From positions 1-41,671 of the IMG/VR virus record IMGVR_UViG_3300023210_000074: 41,671 bases of DNA; one strand, 5' to 3'. The stretch comes from a virus. This document shows, one piece after another, positions 39,556-41,671 of this stretch; the first letter of the stretch is position 1, and every line of letters begins with the position of its first letter. The position numbers were made by a program, and so were the translations under genes. The notes beneath the pieces were generated by a model. That model did no database searches, had not been told where the DNA came from, and worked only from the letters and a program-made list of their open reading frames with translations.

Positions 39556-40254
39556 ATGCTCGATATAAATGCAATCCTCGAAACTGCAGGGGGCATCTAT
39601 CAGACCACTACTCCGGATGGTCACCAGACGTTCTCCTACAGACTCCTTTCCATGAAGGAGTATAGAGTTTTTGCAGCTTTGAGAGACGGCGGCATATTGC
39701 CGCCGCATGAGCTTTTCACACAAGTATTCGACAGATGTCACTTGGGCAGTTTTGTCCCCGATGCTACCAGGGCGGGAATGATCCCCTCTGTTGGCCAATG
39801 GATATTGTGGCTCTCTGGAGACTGTGAATCACAGACACTCAAACAAGACATTGACCACCTTAGAGAATTGCATCCAGCCGATTCTGTCAATGCATATCAG
39901 ATGTCTATCATAACCTCTGTCTTCCCCTATAAGCTAAAAGAGATAGAGGCCTGGCCTCGTACAGAGTTCCATCGTCAGTTCGTAATTGCCGAGAATATCT
40001 TGGCGAAGCAAAACCCTGACTTCGAGCGATTCAATACTTCTCAGATTCTCTCACCCGAACAGGTCGAGAAGCTCAAGCAGAAGCAGAACCCTGCCAACAT
40101 AGACTTTGCCGCCGAGAACATGTCGATTCGGAAGGGTATGGGCGCTGGTAACGTAGAGGATATGGAAACTGAAATGGGACAAAAGAGGGCACGGGTGAAA
40201 GCTTTGACTCGTGCTCAGGCAGCAAAAATGGATAGAATACGCCGAGGAGGTTAG
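39556..40254 (+). CDS. Putative tail assembly chaperone-like protein B
   Basis: 232 residues whose ATG directly follows the preceding stop (TAG-ATG), so it is probably translationally coupled. The first 110 residues (YRLLSMKEYRVFAALRDGG, FTQVFDRCHLG, RAGMIPSVGQWILWLSG) resemble chaperone or baseplate-adaptor folds of other phages and, weakly, protein A. The C-terminus is basic and coiled-coil-like (SPEQVEKLKQKQ, MGQKRARVKALTRAQAAKMDRIRRG). Its position just upstream of the long last gene supports a chaperone role. Confidence 0.5.
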   Translation: MLDINAILETAGGIYQTTTPDGHQTFSYRLLSMKEYRVFAALRDGGILPPHELFTQVFDRCHLGSFVPDATRAGMIPSVGQWILWLSGDCESQTLKQDIDHLRELHPADSVNAYQMSIITSVFPYKLKEIEAWPRTEFHRQFVIAENILAKQNPDFERFNTSQILSPEQVEKLKQKQNPANIDFAAENMSIRKGMGAGNVEDMETEMGQKRARVKALTRAQAAKMDRIRRGG

Positions 40255-40257
40255 TTT

Positions 40258-41671
40258 ATGTCTCCAAAGCGTTGGGATTCCCAAGAGAACGTTCCGTGGA
40301 ATCCTCCGAGTCATAGAGCTGGAAAGTTAGCTGTAGCCGCCGCCCTCACAGGCGGCGCTGGTTATGCTGCCATGAACTACCGGTTCTCCAGCGGTACGGC
40401 AATGGACTATGCCCATGCCGTCATCAGACACACTGGTAACGTCTCACCCTACTCTATCCTAAATACGTTCAGAGGCGCTCAGTGGCTCTCTCCCTGGCTT
40501 TCGACAGAAGCCCAGGGGCTGTCATCGGCGAAGGACCTAAAGCTGTCTGGGAGCCTCCCAGGGGCTCCAGGAGCACGCTATCATCACTGGGCAGAGGAGA
40601 TGATTGGGGACGATGCCTCCAAGGAGTGGATTCGCAAGGTAGCTGGTAGTAAGAGATTCCAGCAAGCGGGCTTGGATGTCCAGCCTTTCGAGATGCTGTA
40701 TTCGAGGGGTGGAAAAGATACCACTGGTGCTGGCTCACTCTGGGCAAGAGTTCGGGGCGGTGATGCCTGGCAGAAGCTATCTGGCAGTGTTTCGCTATTC
40801 GAGGCTACTCCTGTAGATCCCAAGATAGCAGCGACCAGAGGTATTCAGCAGGAGGCGATGAATCCCGCCCTTACTGGCATCTGGGATGCCATGGGGATGA
40901 GTGAGATCTGGGGCAAGAAGAGCTACGGCAAGTTCAGTCGTGCTTTCAGGACAGTCACTGAAGAAGGCAAGCCTGGAGGGATGTCCAAGTACGTTCCTAT
41001 CCCTGCATTGCTTGGCAAAGACATTGATGGGTGGCAAGGAGTCCATAGGAGATTCTCCACATATGTAGGCGGGCCTCTGGCACAGGGCATGGGCCGTATG
41101 AATCGTCTGCTCGAACAGACGATGGACCAGTTACCGATACTCCGTAACGTGAACTATGCATTCGAGCAACAGTTCAAGACGGGTATGGGAGTTCAGCCAG
41201 GCCCTGCTTCGAAAATGTTTGCTCGCTTCGGAACACGAGCTGCTGCCGTTGGAGCCATCGGCGTTGGTGTCGCTCAAAGCGATTGGATTCGTAGACACTA
41301 TGGTGTTGGTGGGCATCTTGCCGCGACGGGTCTTACGACTACGGCAATCACGTATGCTGCTCACAAGATGTTCAACAGAACTCCTCTGACCTTTGGAGTA
41401 GCTGCTGCTTCTGCTGTAGGCCAGTTGATTCTTCCAGGTTTCAGAGAAGGCTTGGTTCCCGGCGCGATAACGACTGCATCCAATCTTAGTATTGGCAAGT
41501 CGATGGTCGGATCTCTTACATTCATGAATACTTATAGGAGAACCCTTGAGGGGTTCTTGCCAGGTGCTTCTGATTGGAAGACTTCTGTACTGGCTGGTCT
41601 GGGTGTAGCTGGTTTCTCTTATATGGGCGGGTCCGCTGCGCTCATCAAGAAGCATGGTTATAGAGGAATAC
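40258..41671 (+). CDS. N-terminal 471 residues of a large membrane-segment-rich virion protein (tape-measure or ejection-protein position)
   Basis: ATG 40258 has a perfect GAGGAGG SD and the frame remains open to the window edge. Hydrophobic Ala/Gly-rich segments occur at about residues 22-40, 320-340, 350-370 and 375-395 (for example AVAAALTGGAGYAAM and AAAVGAIGVGVAQ). The intervening regions are basic with many Trp. The locus, right after two chaperone-like genes, is where the tape measure protein is expected. The composition also recalls the nuclease-fusion and glycine-rich proteins near terL. Which it is cannot be settled without the rest. Confidence 0.6.
   Translation, partial: MSPKRWDSQENVPWNPPSHRAGKLAVAAALTGGAGYAAMNYRFSSGTAMDYAHAVIRHTGNVSPYSILNTFRGAQWLSPWLSTEAQGLSSAKDLKLSGSLPGAPGARYHHWAEEMIGDDASKEWIRKVAGSKRFQQAGLDVQPFEMLYSRGGKDTTGAGSLWARVRGGDAWQKLSGSVSLFEATPVDPKIAATRGIQQEAMNPALTGIWDAMGMSEIWGKKSYGKFSRAFRTVTEEGKPGGMSKYVPIPALLGKDIDGWQGVHRRFSTYVGGPLAQGMGRMNRLLEQTMDQLPILRNVNYAFEQQFKTGMGVQPGPASKMFARFGTRAAAVGAIGVGVAQSDWIRRHYGVGGHLAATGLTTTAITYAAHKMFNRTPLTFGVAAASAVGQLILPGFREGLVPGAITTASNLSIGKSMVGSLTFMNTYRRTLEGFLPGASDWKTSVLAGLGVAGFSYMGGSAALIKKHGYRGI

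Overview
The window is part of a tailed bacteriophage genome with a contractile tail (myovirus morphology, Caudoviricetes). This rests on a run of terminase large subunit, portal, prohead protease, major capsid protein, tail sheath and tail tube genes, densely packed with overlapping starts and stops. Sigma70-like promoters, strong Shine-Dalgarno (SD) sites and tRNAs with encoded CCA ends point to a bacterial host, perhaps a proteobacterium. I cannot name host or phage. No replication genes are seen and both ends cut through open reading frames, so the genome is much larger than this window.

Positions 1-11350 are transcribed almost entirely leftward (minus strand). The left part (1-4245) holds very small genes, several of them one- or two-pass membrane peptides, with hairpins between them and two tRNAs: Arg(TCT) and a probable Lys(TTT) with an unusually long variable arm. 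One small rightward HTH gene (426-629) has its own sigma70-type promoter. Next come a 1087-residue protein carrying the double-psi-beta-barrel signature of the QDE-1/eukaryotic RdRP-like/YonO single-subunit RNA polymerases, a PcfJ-domain protein, a small zinc-ribbon protein, two membrane-anchored proteins and a 40-residue basic peptide. Five units here are separated by near-identical terminators: a UUCG tetraloop hairpin, a U-tract and a conserved A-R-Y-G-G tail. Between 10500 and 11177 lies a gene-free stretch packed with at least sixteen short hairpins. Its two imperfect stems carry G-U pairs only if the minus strand is the RNA, so I read it as a large structured non-coding RNA comparable in kind to GOLLD or ROOL.

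From about 11570 to the right end, genes run rightward (late/virion module). It opens at an extended -10 promoter and holds: small proteins with a possible small-terminase role; a 1054-residue protein joining a DEDDh exonuclease-like domain to a staphylococcal-nuclease domain; a glycine-rich membrane protein; TerL; a second glycine-rich protein; connector-type proteins; portal; protease fused to an acidic, scaffold-like tail; an abundant structural protein; and the major capsid protein, which ends at a terminator. Next come Ig-like proteins, neck/tail-completion proteins, sheath and tube. An HNH endonuclease cassette with flanking terminator and promoters sits between the first tube gene and two further tube-like genes. 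Two proteins in the tail-chaperone position and the start of a large membrane-segment-rich protein (tape-measure or ejection-protein position) close the window.

Working model (inference): leftward genes supply a phage RNA polymerase, small membrane and regulatory factors, a large RNA and tRNAs. The rightward genes, at least four of which have host-type extended -10 promoters nearby, build and package the virion.
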